Positions 24,486-33,481 of a stretch of DNA of 41,613 nucleotides are shown here, piece after piece. The translations under genes were made by a program, and so were the position numbers. The stretch lies in contig JBHGBM010000048.1 in assembly GCA_041946965.1 (NCBI GenBank), positions 1 through 41,613 on the forward strand, given 5' to 3'. Under the pieces are notes generated by a model, which was given only the letters and a program-made list of their open reading frames with translations, was not told the origin of the DNA and did not search any database. This DNA comes from JBHGBM01 sp041946965. Its GTDB lineage: Bacteria; Acidobacteriota; Terriglobia; Bryobacterales; Bryobacteraceae. Numbering within the stretch: position 1 is the stretch's first letter; each line of letters begins with the position of its first letter.

Positions 24486-25418
24486 CTACTCCGGCTGTCC
24501 GGCCTCCCGTTTCACCCATCGATACGCCCTCCGCGAATTGCGCCAGAAAAACTTCTCCGCGGCCTCGCGCCCCTTGCCCGTGAAATACTCCCGCACCACC
24601 CCCAGCACCTCGGGATACGTCCCCACCGGGTCGCTGTTAGGCCAGTCGCTGCCGTACATCAGCCGGTCCGCTCCGAACGTCTCCCACAGTTCATCCAGCC
24701 TCGGCCGGTAGAACGCAGCGTCCGTGATCGTCCGGCCTGCTTCCTTTCGCAGCACCGCGGAAACCTTCACGAAAACCTGCGGCCGCCCCGCCAGCTCGCG
24801 CAGCACCCGCTCGTACGCGGCGCGCCCCTCGGCGTCGCGCGGCGGGTCGAGCCTCGGCAGATGATCCACCACCACCCTCAACCCCGGCACGCGCTCGGTG
24901 AGCCGCGCCACGTCGTTCAGCAGCCGCACCGTGGGATTCGCCACGTCCAGTTCCAGCCCCGCCGCGGCCAGCAGTTTCAACCCCGCCGTGAATTCCGGCT
25001 TCGCCAGTTCCGCCCCCAGGTCCCGGTCCCACAGGTTCCCGTAGCGCAGCCCGCGAAACAGCGGATTGGCGTGGAAGCGCTCCAACTGCCGGCGGAACTC
25101 CGGCTTGCCCGGTTCCAGGTTCCCCACCGTTCCAACAATGATCGTGTCCCCGGCGGCGACATCCAACACCCACTGGTTGTCTTCCACCCACGGGCTGCAC
25201 TCCACCTCGATCGCGCCCCTCACCCCCAGCGGCCCGGCCAACGCGCGATACCGCGCGGGCAGCGCGGGCCGGTACAGGATGGCATTGTCCTTCGGAGGCC
25301 AAGGAACGCCCTGCGGGCGCGTCGTGTCGAACAGGTGAATATGGGTGTCGATGACCGGAATCCGGGCGGACGCGCCGGCGCCCGCCGCCAACGCGCCCAG
25401 GAAGGTTCTGCGACGCAC
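24486..25418 (-). CDS. Exported amidohydrolase_2 family protein, sugar-lactonase-like
   Basis: 310 residues with a Tat-like leader ('MRRRTFLGALAAGAGA'). Metal site H26-x-H28 ('VIDTHIHLF'), His186 ('VVVDHLPRL') and Asp258 ('MYGSDWP') match the COG3618/amidohydrolase_2 group. That group includes L-fucono-1,5-lactonase and L-rhamnono-1,4-lactonase, as well as other carboxylic-ester and decarboxylase members. Next to a mandelate-racemase-type dehydratase and a DapA-like protein, a sugar-lactonase role is the simplest reading. That is inference from context. It is first of three tightly spaced genes (2 bp, then 11 bp) and lies 75 bp after the NHL-protein stop. Confidence 0.85.
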   Translation of the reverse strand: MRRRTFLGALAAGAGASARIPVIDTHIHLFDTTRPQGVPWPPKDNAILYRPALPARYRALAGPLGVRGAIEVECSPWVEDNQWVLDVAAGDTIIVGTVGNLEPGKPEFRRQLERFHANPLFRGLRYGNLWDRDLGAELAKPEFTAGLKLLAAAGLELDVANPTVRLLNDVARLTERVPGLRVVVDHLPRLDPPRDAEGRAAYERVLRELAGRPQVFVKVSAVLRKEAGRTITDAAFYRPRLDELWETFGADRLMYGSDWPNSDPVGTYPEVLGVVREYFTGKGREAAEKFFWRNSRRAYRWVKREAGQPE

Positions 25419-25493
25419 CCTGGGAGTATACCGCAGTCTCCCGCTGGCATACCGGCGTGGCCGCGTAACTTGGCGCTCGACGCTCCCGGGTCC

Positions 25494-28400
25494 TCAACGC
25501 ACTATCGTCAGCCGGTCGCCCCCCGGTGTGGTGAATGCCCCCAGCCTGAGTTGGATCGGTTGCGATCCTTCTGGAACGTCCGCGGGCACCCGAAGTGTTA
25601 CCTGGTACATGCCCGGCATGCCCGGCAGGACCCCACAATACACGACGTTCTCCGGGGGTACCTCGGTCTCTCCAATCGTGACCACCGGAGTCTCCACGGT
25701 GGCCGCCGATTCGACCGGGATTTCGCCGGGCAGCGTCGCTGGAGACGTGGCCCCGAAACCGGTTCCCAGAATGGTTATCGTATCGTCGGGCTTGACCGAA
25801 CTGAGCGGCTTGCCTTCCGAGCTGAGCACAATGAGGGCGTTCCCCTGGTGCCAGAATTCCGGCGTGGCGGCCCGTACCTGCGCCCTGAGCGTATTGCTCT
25901 TGGTTTCCGCGGCCTCTCCGCAATTGCGGATCGCCTGCACGTCGACTTCGGTATCGATATCCAACTGCGGAATCTGTACCAAGAGCTGCTTCTCCGAGAC
26001 GAGCATAATCGGCGCCAGCGTGTTGCCGATCTGAACGCAAACGCCGCCGAGTGTTGTGGGCACGCGCCCCGATTCCCGGTTGTAGCCGGCGGGCGTGCCG
26101 GCCGCACCCAGGTTCTCACCGAAGATACTCACCAACCCGGCAGGCGAGACCTCGCGAACCAGCGGATTGCTCAAGCCGGCGCCGGCCAGGCCGATCAACC
26201 TTGGTTCCGCCTGCACTGGAGCGGGAGGGGGCAACTCCGCGGTGGCCGTCAAAGTGAAGCGAACCGCCGGCACGTCGGCCACACTCGCGGAGATCACTAC
26301 GTTGCCGGCGGTTCCGCCCAGTGTCACGGCCACCCCCGCAACGCCATCCGGGTCCGTCAATGATCGCGCGGTGCTCAAAGTGGCTGAGCCGCTCACAATT
26401 TCAAACAACACGCTAGCTTCGGGTACCCCCAACCCACCCCTCCCGGTCAATCTCACGGTGATCGGGTTGGGCAAAGTCTGGCCCACGGCGCCGGTCTGGC
26501 CGTTGCCGCCCCCGATCTCCAGTTTCGCCGGGGAGTTGAGCACGAGCTTGCGCACGCGGTTGTTCTGGGAATCCGCGAGAAACACATCACTGTTCCCGTC
26601 AACCGCCAGATTGTTGGCCCAACGCAGCGACGCCGCCGTGGCGAACCCGCCATCGCCGCCGAAGGCCCACCGGTTGTTTCCCGCGATGCGGTACATCTTG
26701 CCGCCAATCAAACCGTAGACATAAGAGGAATTGGGAAGTGAAACGTATAGGTTGCCTCGGTTGTCGATGGCGATCCCGTTCGGGGAGTTGAGATTTGTGT
26801 TGGAATCCGGGGCGGCGCCCTCCGCGGGGAGGCCGCTGCGGCCGCTGCCGATGGCCGTGGTGATAATACCGGCTGGAGTCACCTTTCGGATCCGATTGTT
26901 CCCGCCATCGGCAATGTAGACATTGTTGTCCTTATCAACCGCCAGCCCGTACACATTGCTGAGCTGGGCGGAACGCGCCAGGCCGCCGTCCCCGATGCCT
27001 CCTCGTGTGCCGGTGCCGGCGAACGCGCTGATGGTCCCATCGGACGCAACCACCCAGACCCGGTAATTGGACTGGTCGGCAATGTATACCTTACCCGCCG
27101 AATCCACGGCCAACGCGCTCACGTTATTGAACCGCGCCTCGGTAGCGGGCCCCCCACTGGTCGTACCCGAGCAGCAGATTCCGGAGCCGGCGAATGCAGT
27201 GATCACACCGGCAGGGCTGATCTTCCGTACGCGATTCGCCGCCGAGACGTACAGGTTGCCGGTTGAGTCCAGCGCCAACACGCCGGGGTACCCCAGCGAA
27301 GCGTTCGCAGCGGGCCCTCCGTCCCCCGTCGAATCGTTAATGCCCGTCCCCGCATACGTACTGATGGTCCCGTCCGGCGCCACACGCCGGATGCGGTGGT
27401 TGTTCGTGTCGGAGACATATAGGACTCCATTCTTGTCTACCGCCACGCCATTGGGCCTTTGCAGGAGCGCTGCCGTTGCCGCGCCGCCGTCCCCGGCAAA
27501 ATGGTCTTTGCCGGCTATTGAAGTGATCACACCGCCGGCGGTCACCTTACGAATGCGATGGTTGAACGTATCCGCGATGTATACGTTCCGGCCCCCGTCC
27601 GCCGCCAGCGCGGAAGGACCAAAAAGTCTGCACAAGCTGGCCATGCCGCCGTCCCCCGAAAACCCGGAGATGGGCGAGCCCGCGAACGTCCGGACCACCC
27701 CGTTCGGTCCGATGGCGCGCACCCGCGAAGCGGAACTGTCCGCTACATAGAGTGTTCCCGACTCGCGGTCGAACAGCAATTCGGCTGGGGAGGAGAACTG
27801 CGCTTTCGTCGCGGCGGAGCCATCTCCACAGTCGGTATAGCACCAGTTGCCGTCGCCCCCATACAGAGTGATCGTTCCATCCTTTGCGACCTTCCGGATT
27901 CGACGATTGCTCCTGTCCGCGATATAGACGTTTCCATCCCCGTCAACCGCCACACCACCCGGGAAGTTTAACTTGGCCGATTTGGCCGGACTGTTATCGC
28001 CGGTATAACCCTGCTCTCCGGTTCCCGCCAGCGTGCTGATGGTTCCGTTAACCGCGATCTTCCTCACCTTGTGGTCGGACTCGTCCGCGAAATAGATGGT
28101 CCCATCGGTGTCCACAGCGATGGCGCTTGGATTGCGGATCATCGCGGACTTAGCCGGCCCATTGTCGCCCGTGGAGCCCCAAACCCCGGTCCCGGCGATG
28201 GTCTCCTCCGCGCCGCCGGGCGTGATTCTCAGAATTCGGGCCGGCTGGCCGACAACCAGGTTGCCGGACGCGTCAAACGTCAGAGCCGTCGGAGAGAGCC
28301 CTGTCTTGAAGGTTGTGATGATGCCATCGGCGCCGATCTTGCGAATGCGATCATCGTCGGCAACGTAGATATTCCCGGCACGGTCCACCGCGACCGCGCC

Positions 28401-28559
28401 CGGGTACTCAAGCAGCGCCGATGTTGCCGGCCCGCCATCTCCAAGCGGGAATGCTCCCGCTACTGTCTGGATCACATACGCCGGCTTCGTCTGGGCGAGG
28501 GCCGGAGCAAGAAGCAACGCAAACCAAACCAACAGGGCGCACCATCCGGGACGTTTCAT
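25494..28559 (-). CDS. Exported NHL-repeat propeller protein with Ig-like and Solibacter-type C-terminal domain
   Basis: 1021 residues with a signal peptide (1-22). About twelve NHL-type repeats fill residues 30-690, each with a 'NHRIRKVTPDG-I-T-AG'-like strand, a 'GDGG-A--A-L--P-GVAVD--GN-YVAD' stretch and clear periodicity: enough for two six-bladed propellers. An invasin-like Ig domain follows (about 700-790, 'NPITVRLTGRGGLGVPEASV', 'LTDPDGVAGVAVTLGG'). The last 220 residues ('VSPAGLVSIFGENLGA', 'TLGGVCVQIGNTLAPI', 'TILGTGFGATSP') look like the Solibacter uncharacterized C-terminal domain. It is probably surface or secreted and adhesive or scaffolding. ATG 28559 has GAGGAG 7 nt upstream. 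DNA repeats here only reflect the protein repeats. Confidence 0.9.
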   Translation of the reverse strand: MKRPGWCALLVWFALLLAPALAQTKPAYVIQTVAGAFPLGDGGPATSALLEYPGAVAVDRAGNIYVADDDRIRKIGADGIITTFKTGLSPTALTFDASGNLVVGQPARILRITPGGAEETIAGTGVWGSTGDNGPAKSAMIRNPSAIAVDTDGTIYFADESDHKVRKIAVNGTISTLAGTGEQGYTGDNSPAKSAKLNFPGGVAVDGDGNVYIADRSNRRIRKVAKDGTITLYGGDGNWCYTDCGDGSAATKAQFSSPAELLFDRESGTLYVADSSASRVRAIGPNGVVRTFAGSPISGFSGDGGMASLCRLFGPSALAADGGRNVYIADTFNHRIRKVTAGGVITSIAGKDHFAGDGGAATAALLQRPNGVAVDKNGVLYVSDTNNHRIRRVAPDGTISTYAGTGINDSTGDGGPAANASLGYPGVLALDSTGNLYVSAANRVRKISPAGVITAFAGSGICCSGTTSGGPATEARFNNVSALAVDSAGKVYIADQSNYRVWVVASDGTISAFAGTGTRGGIGDGGLARSAQLSNVYGLAVDKDNNVYIADGGNNRIRKVTPAGIITTAIGSGRSGLPAEGAAPDSNTNLNSPNGIAIDNRGNLYVSLPNSSYVYGLIGGKMYRIAGNNRWAFGGDGGFATAASLRWANNLAVDGNSDVFLADSQNNRVRKLVLNSPAKLEIGGGNGQTGAVGQTLPNPITVRLTGRGGLGVPEASVLFEIVSGSATLSTARSLTDPDGVAGVAVTLGGTAGNVVISASVADVPAVRFTLTATAELPPPAPVQAEPRLIGLAGAGLSNPLVREVSPAGLVSIFGENLGAAGTPAGYNRESGRVPTTLGGVCVQIGNTLAPIMLVSEKQLLVQIPQLDIDTEVDVQAIRNCGEAAETKSNTLRAQVRAATPEFWHQGNALIVLSSEGKPLSSVKPDDTITILGTGFGATSPATLPGEIPVESAATVETPVVTIGETEVPPENVVYCGVLPGMPGMYQVTLRVPADVPEGSQPIQLRLGAFTTPGGDRLTIVR

Positions 28560-28614
28560 AGAAAACTCCTCGATGTCCTCTGCGACGCACCATCGCTGGC
28601 CAACTGAGGCGGAA

Positions 28615-28623
28615 AGTGTACCA
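28615..28623 (-). promoter_or_regulatory. Candidate extended -10 promoter for the NHL gene (TGG-TACACT)
   Basis: On the minus strand TGG-TACACT is a good extended -10 element. Transcription would start near 28608, about 50 bp before ATG 28559. It would let the NHL gene, and perhaps the three metabolic genes after it, be expressed apart from the upstream sulfatase. Confidence 0.4.
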
Positions 28624-28676
28624 CAGAAAACGCGAGGAATACATCCTAAAAGTTCTGATTATCTGATTCGCGTGCC

Positions 28677-28710
28677 CGGCAGCGAGCCGGCCGGCGAAAG
28701 GCCGCTGCCG
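28677..28710 (-). terminator. Long hairpin downstream of the sulfatase gene
   Basis: CGGCAGCG (28677-28684) pairs with CGCTGCCG (28703-28710), extended inward by GCC (28686-28688) with GGC (28700-28702) across a one-base bulge. It stands 22 bp after the sulfatase stop and before the candidate NHL promoter. With no T tract it may end or attenuate transcription, or protect the upstream mRNA. Confidence 0.45.
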
Positions 28711-28731
28711 TTCATCAGCCGGTCCGGCGTG

Positions 28732-30201
28732 CTACCGCTGCAAGCCCTCGTTCGCGCTCTCCATGCCGAACAGCTTCGCGGTGATCAGCCCGGACTTCGA
28801 CTTGCCGCCCTTCCACAGGTCCCACTTGGGGTCCGCGTAGCGCTCGAAGAACGCGTGCAGCCGCTTGCTCAGGCCATCCTGAATGCCCCGCAGATCCTCG
28901 CGCCCGTAAAGGTTCAAGCGTTCCCCGGGATCGTTCCGGAGATCGTACAGCTCGTTCGGCGCCTGGTGAATGCGCTCGATGTACTTCCACTCCGCCGTGC
29001 GCACCGCGCGGACATTTTCGAACTCGAAGAAGACCACGTTTTCCCAATCCATCGTCTGGCCGAGCAGCACCGGCGCGAAGTTCCTCCCGCTCGGCGCCGG
29101 CCTCGACGGCTGCCGCCCCTCCAGTCCCAGGCACGCCAGCAGCGTCGGCAGCACGTCGCAGGTGTCCACCATGATGTCGCTGCGGAGCCCTCCGGCGATG
29201 CGCCCCGGCTGGCGGAAAATCATCGGCACGGACATGGTCCAGTCGAACGCCGTCAGCGGGCGCGTGTGATCGCCCATTCCCCAGAAGCCGCTCTGGCCGC
29301 ACGCCAGCCCCTGGTCCGCGGTGAACAGAACCAGCGTGTCCCGCTCCAACCCCAGCCGGGCGAGCGTCTCCACCACGCGCCCCACGCCGTCGTCGATGCC
29401 GCTGATCTCCGCGGCGTACTTGCGCCGCATGGCCGGCTCCTTCATCCAGGCCCGGTTGTTGAACAGCCAGGGGTGCGGCGCGTCGCGCGGAAAAGACGGC
29501 ATCTCCTTGTCCGCGTAGTACGCCGCGTGGCGGTTGCGGATGGGCTCCGTGGCCGCTCCTCCCAGCCCGTACGGGCCGTTGTAGGTCAGAAACAGGAAGA
29601 ACGGCCGCTCCCGGTTCTTCTCGATGAAGTCCACCGCGCGCTCCGTCCAGAGGTCCGTCAGATACCCGGGATGGATCCGGATCTTGCCGTCCTCGATCAC
29701 CTCCTGGTTGTAGAAACCGTTGCTGCCGCCGTGCGGCTTCGTGATCCAGTAGCTGAACCCCGATTGCGGCGTCAGGTTGCCGCCCAGGTGCCACTTGCCC
29801 GACAGCCCGGCGGTGTAGCCCGCCCGCGTCAGGATCACGGGCAGGCTGTCGAACTCCCCTATCGTGTTGTAAGCCCCAGGCCCGATCTGCGCGCCGCCCG
29901 CGTTGAGATACCGGTGTACGCCGTGCTGCGAGGGCATCAATCCCGTGAGCAGGCTGGCGCGCGTCGGCGAACATACCGCATTCACCGCGAACGCGCGCTC
30001 GAACAGAACGCCTTCCCGCGCCAGTCCGTCGATGTTCGGCGTACGCACATCGCGGTTGCCGTAGCAGCCCAGCGACCACGCCCCGTGATTGTCCGTCAGG
30101 ATGAACACGAGGTTCGGCGGCCGCTCCCTCCGGACCGCGGCGGCGCCGGCCAGGGAGCCCAGCAGCTCCCGCCTCGACAACGTGCGTTTAGGTAGACTCA
30201 T
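28732..30201 (-). CDS. Exported sulfatase
   Basis: 489 residues with a Tat-like leader ('TLSRRELLGSLAGAAA'). The formylglycine signature is C77-S-P-T-R followed by ASLLTG. The first metal-binding motif reads 'LTDNHG', so Asp37 is followed by Asn38 instead of the usual second Asp; later 'TADQG' stands where DxG/N is expected. The 'GKWHLGG' element is intact. It probably removes sulfate from a glycan or small ester outside the cytoplasm. It starts 4 bp after the stop of the receptor at 30206-33376, so the receptor and sulfatase form a transcription unit, a typical arrangement for sulfated-glycan use. The C-terminal 'NELYDLRNDPGE' is also typical of the family. Confidence 0.9.
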   Translation of the reverse strand: MSLPKRTLSRRELLGSLAGAAAVRRERPPNLVFILTDNHGAWSLGCYGNRDVRTPNIDGLAREGVLFERAFAVNAVCSPTRASLLTGLMPSQHGVHRYLNAGGAQIGPGAYNTIGEFDSLPVILTRAGYTAGLSGKWHLGGNLTPQSGFSYWITKPHGGSNGFYNQEVIEDGKIRIHPGYLTDLWTERAVDFIEKNRERPFFLFLTYNGPYGLGGAATEPIRNRHAAYYADKEMPSFPRDAPHPWLFNNRAWMKEPAMRRKYAAEISGIDDGVGRVVETLARLGLERDTLVLFTADQGLACGQSGFWGMGDHTRPLTAFDWTMSVPMIFRQPGRIAGGLRSDIMVDTCDVLPTLLACLGLEGRQPSRPAPSGRNFAPVLLGQTMDWENVVFFEFENVRAVRTAEWKYIERIHQAPNELYDLRNDPGERLNLYGREDLRGIQDGLSKRLHAFFERYADPKWDLWKGGKSKSGLITAKLFGMESANEGLQR

Positions 30202-30205
30202 CCGG

Positions 30206-33200
30206 TCAAAACTCCAATTGTCCGCGCAGCATGATCTGCCGGCCGGGGGCGAATTGCCTCACGGAATTGATCACCCCCACCGTGCCCGGCGCGGAGATGT
30301 TCGCGCTCGGGTTGTTGAAGTTGGCGTGGTTGAACGCGTTCTGCATCGCGGACATGAGCGTGAACTTCATCCGCTCCGTCAACTGGAAATCCTTCGCGAT
30401 GGTGATATTGTGCTCGTGCAGCCCCGGCCCTTCCAGCACATTCACTCCCGAATTGCCGAACGCGCCCCTGCCCGGCACTGTGAACGCTGCGGGGTCGAAC
30501 CAGCGCCGGATCGTCCGCTCGCCCGGCGGCAGATTGCCGTTAGCGATCCGGTCGGGCAGTCCGCCCGAAGTATTGGTATTGGAAGGATCCGAACCCGAAA
30601 AGCTTGGGCTGAAGAACTGGCCCGTTTCCGCATAAACGATCCAGTAGAGCCGCCATCCCCCCAGAATGTGGTCCACCGCCGCGGGCGCCGAGGAAAGATA
30701 CCTCCGGCCCTTCCCCGCCGGGATCGTCCAGATGGCGTTGATCACGGCGCGCTGCCGCGAGGTGAACGCATCCCGGTTCCACATCAGCGGCGCGTACGGG
30801 TTCTCCAGGTTCTGCGTGTTGCTGTAGTTCGAGGCCAGCGTCCAGTGCGCGTCGAAGGTCAATTGCCCCGCCTTGCGCTGCGCCTGCAAGGTCAAGGCGT
30901 TGAAGTTCGCCGCGCCGTTGTTCCGCGTCACCGAAGCCCCCACGAACTGCGGATACGGCCGCCGGTTCTGCGTGAACGGGATAAGGCTCGGTTGCGGCTT
31001 GTTGATCCCCACGCCGTAATTCAGATCGCGCGACCGCGAGCCGAGATAGGAAAGCCGCAGCCCAATGTCCCGCACCTGCCGCTCCACCGTGAAATTAAAC
31101 TGGTGGATCTGCCCGTTCTTCGTATCCAGCGGATAACCGCTCACGCTCTGCGACGCGATCTGTCCCGCCCCGGCGGGAAACGGGTTCGGAAGCGAAAACA
31201 GCGGCTGGCCGCCCTGAACGGAGTTGAAGAAGGTCTCGGCGAGTTGGAAGGGCCCCACGCCCTGTGCGCGCGCGAAGCGCCCCAGCGTCTCCGTGTAGAG
31301 GCCGTAGCCTCCCCGCACGACGAAAGCGTCCCCGAACGGCCGGTAGGCAAACCCGATCCGCGGAGCGAAATTCCGTAGCGAAGGGTTCACCTTCACCTGC
31401 CCCGTCACCACCTTGATCTGGCTCACCGGGTACAGCGGGCTGATCGACTTCTGCGCCTCCGGGGGCACCACGACGTTGCCCGATGCCGGGTCCCAGTTAT
31501 AGATCAGGCCGTCCTTGTAATTGGCGGCGCCGAACCGGTCCCAGCGCAGGCCCGCGTCGAGGTTCAGCTTGCTGTTCACCTTGAACGTGTCCTGCACGTA
31601 CACGCCGAACTCGTTCGCAATCTGGGTCCGGTTGATCAGCGGATCGATGCGCTGGCTGGAGTACGGCAGCCCGAGCGCGAAATCCGCGTGGCCGTAGCCC
31701 GTCAGCGAGCCGTTGAACGCGAACACGCCGTAGTTCTCCTGCGGAACCGAGCCGTCGAAGTTCTTGAACGTCCGGTACTCGCCGCCGATCTTCACCACGT
31801 GCCGCCCGAAGGCCCACGTCAGCGAATCCGCGAACCCCCAGTTCTTCTCGTCGCCGATGATCCCGCCCGTGCGCACGTAGATCGGGTTGAAGCCCGTGAT
31901 GTTGAACCGCGGCGATCCCATCACGCCCGTCGCCTTCGCCCGGTTCACGCCCTGCAACCCGAGATCGCTGATCACCTGGTCCGCCGTCAGCGGCTTCACC
32001 CCGGCCACTTCCGTCCCGTCGTTCAGCTTCGATGGGTAGTACCCGATCCGGAACGAATTCACCACCTGCGCCGAGAAGACGTGCGTGTCCTCGATCACCA
32101 TCACGTGCTTGTCCCGCAGCCTGGTCCATACCAGCGCCGGAAAACCGTTATCGAGCACGTAGGTGTTGGGACTCGTGGACCACCGGAAGTAAAAACTGTT
32201 GGCCGCCGAAAGCCGGTGATCCAGCCTTCCGGAATAGTAGTCGTACCGCAGCGAGTCGCTCGGGAACGGGTGCAGGTAGCCGAAGTTGCTCGCCATCTGG
32301 TCCGGACCTCCCAGGTTGGGAGCCGGCAGGAACCGGTCCTGGATCTTCATGGCCGTGGCGTTCAGCCGCGAGGTGGGAATCACGTTGCCCGGAAACGGCG
32401 TGTTGTTCAACGGGTCCCGCACCGTCACCGGCCGCGCCAGCCTCAACAACTGCGAGTAGTCGCCCCGCCGCATAGCCGCCGTCGGCACATCCCGCAGGAA
32501 ATAGGTGGACATGGGAAACCGCTGCCCGTTCCAGTTGAGATAAAAGAACGTCTTATCCCTCAGAATGCGGCCGGAAACCTCGCCCACGAAGGTGTGGAAC
32601 GTGTTCTTCGGCTTCTGCACGTCGAAGAAGCTGCGCGCCGCCAGCGCCGTGTTCTGGTGCCAGTAAGCCAGCCGCCCGTGAAGCTGGTTGCCGCCGCTCT
32701 TGCTGGCCAGATTGTAATGCCCCACGCGCGCGAACTCGGCCGAATTGTTCCCCTGCACCACCACCAGCTCTTCCAGCACGTGGATGTTCGATACCTGCGT
32801 GCTGGTGCCGTCCACCGCGAATCCGTCGATGGCGGTCTGCACCTGCGCCGCCGGCTGGCCGGCCACCTGGATGTTGTAGATCCCGCCGCTGCTCTGCACC
32901 AGCGGCAGCGTCGTCAGCATCATCTGCGGGTTGCGCGCGTCGCCGATGATCGGAATGTCTTCGATCCGCGAAGCCCCGAGTCCTCCCTGAAGCTTCGAAG
33001 TGTCCGTCGCGATCACGGCGGCGTCGGCGCGGACCGTCACCTCGGCGCCTACCGCCCCCAGCTCGAACGTCACGTTCACCCGCCGGATCTGGCTCGTCTC
33101 CAGGATGATGTTCTCCGCGACGAACGACTTGAAGCCTTCCTTGGACGCCGTCAGCCGGTACGTGCCGCGTTGCAGGTCCGCGATCTCGTACTCGCCGGCT

Positions 33201-33376
33201 TCGTTGGTCTGCACCGGCCGCTCCACGCCGGTCTGTGTGTTCACCAGCGTGATCTTGGCCCCCACCACCGCGGCCCCGCTGGGGTCCACGGCGGAACCGC
33301 GCACGGTCGATACCGTCAGTTGCGCCGGCAGGTTGCCGGCGGCCATCAAAAGCAAAACGGCCGGATGCCATCTCAT
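30206..33376 (-). CDS. TonB-dependent receptor, Oar-like
   Basis: 1056 residues. A signal peptide (1-19, 'LLLMAAGNLPAQ') precedes a carboxypeptidase-regulatory-like domain (about 22-105, 'GSAVDPSGAAVVGAKITLVN', 'YRLTASKEGF'). A plug follows (about 125-250, 'VDGTSTQVSNIHVLEEL', 'LASKSGGNQLHGRLAYW'), then a barrel ending 'QIMLRGQLEF' with a terminal Phe. It is shorter than the receptor at 10686-14360 and its plug differs in sequence, so it probably takes a different ligand. ATG 33376 has AAGGAGGG about 9 nt upstream; the extra 31 codons back to 33469 precede a proper signal peptide and are rejected. It heads the receptor-sulfatase pair and is divergent from the oxidoreductase at 33482 across 105 bp. 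Confidence 0.93.
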   Translation of the reverse strand: MRWHPAVLLLMAAGNLPAQLTVSTVRGSAVDPSGAAVVGAKITLVNTQTGVERPVQTNEAGEYEIADLQRGTYRLTASKEGFKSFVAENIILETSQIRRVNVTFELGAVGAEVTVRADAAVIATDTSKLQGGLGASRIEDIPIIGDARNPQMMLTTLPLVQSSGGIYNIQVAGQPAAQVQTAIDGFAVDGTSTQVSNIHVLEELVVVQGNNSAEFARVGHYNLASKSGGNQLHGRLAYWHQNTALAARSFFDVQKPKNTFHTFVGEVSGRILRDKTFFYLNWNGQRFPMSTYFLRDVPTAAMRRGDYSQLLRLARPVTVRDPLNNTPFPGNVIPTSRLNATAMKIQDRFLPAPNLGGPDQMASNFGYLHPFPSDSLRYDYYSGRLDHRLSAANSFYFRWSTSPNTYVLDNGFPALVWTRLRDKHVMVIEDTHVFSAQVVNSFRIGYYPSKLNDGTEVAGVKPLTADQVISDLGLQGVNRAKATGVMGSPRFNITGFNPIYVRTGGIIGDEKNWGFADSLTWAFGRHVVKIGGEYRTFKNFDGSVPQENYGVFAFNGSLTGYGHADFALGLPYSSQRIDPLINRTQIANEFGVYVQDTFKVNSKLNLDAGLRWDRFGAANYKDGLIYNWDPASGNVVVPPEAQKSISPLYPVSQIKVVTGQVKVNPSLRNFAPRIGFAYRPFGDAFVVRGGYGLYTETLGRFARAQGVGPFQLAETFFNSVQGGQPLFSLPNPFPAGAGQIASQSVSGYPLDTKNGQIHQFNFTVERQVRDIGLRLSYLGSRSRDLNYGVGINKPQPSLIPFTQNRRPYPQFVGASVTRNNGAANFNALTLQAQRKAGQLTFDAHWTLASNYSNTQNLENPYAPLMWNRDAFTSRQRAVINAIWTIPAGKGRRYLSSAPAAVDHILGGWRLYWIVYAETGQFFSPSFSGSDPSNTNTSGGLPDRIANGNLPPGERTIRRWFDPAAFTVPGRGAFGNSGVNVLEGPGLHEHNITIAKDFQLTERMKFTLMSAMQNAFNHANFNNPSANISAPGTVGVINSVRQFAPGRQIMLRGQLEF

Positions 33377-33455
33377 AGCACCAACCCTCCTTGTATCGAA
33401 AGAGTCTACACCAAACGGCTCCGGCCGGCCATGCTGCGCCCTGCCCGAATGCGCG

Positions 33456-33461
33456 TAGAAT
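33456..33461 (+). promoter_or_regulatory. Candidate -10 element for the Gfo/Idh gene
   Basis: TAGAAT is the best -10 match in the 105-bp divergent gap and sits 20 bp before ATG 33482. No matching -35 is obvious. Confidence 0.25.
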
Positions 33462-33481
33462 ATCATCATCGGAGAGGCTCT

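Noticed and set aside
25494..28559. Many similar short DNA segments resembling a repeat array
   Set aside because: Spacing and variation follow the NHL protein repeats in frame. There are no identical repeats with unique spacers, so it is not CRISPR or a DNA repeat element.
31688..33481. Plus-strand frame continuous into the Gfo/Idh oxidoreductase
   Set aside because: The part before ATG 33482 is the mirror of the receptor gene. The oxidoreductase has its own ribosome site and Tat-like leader at 33482.
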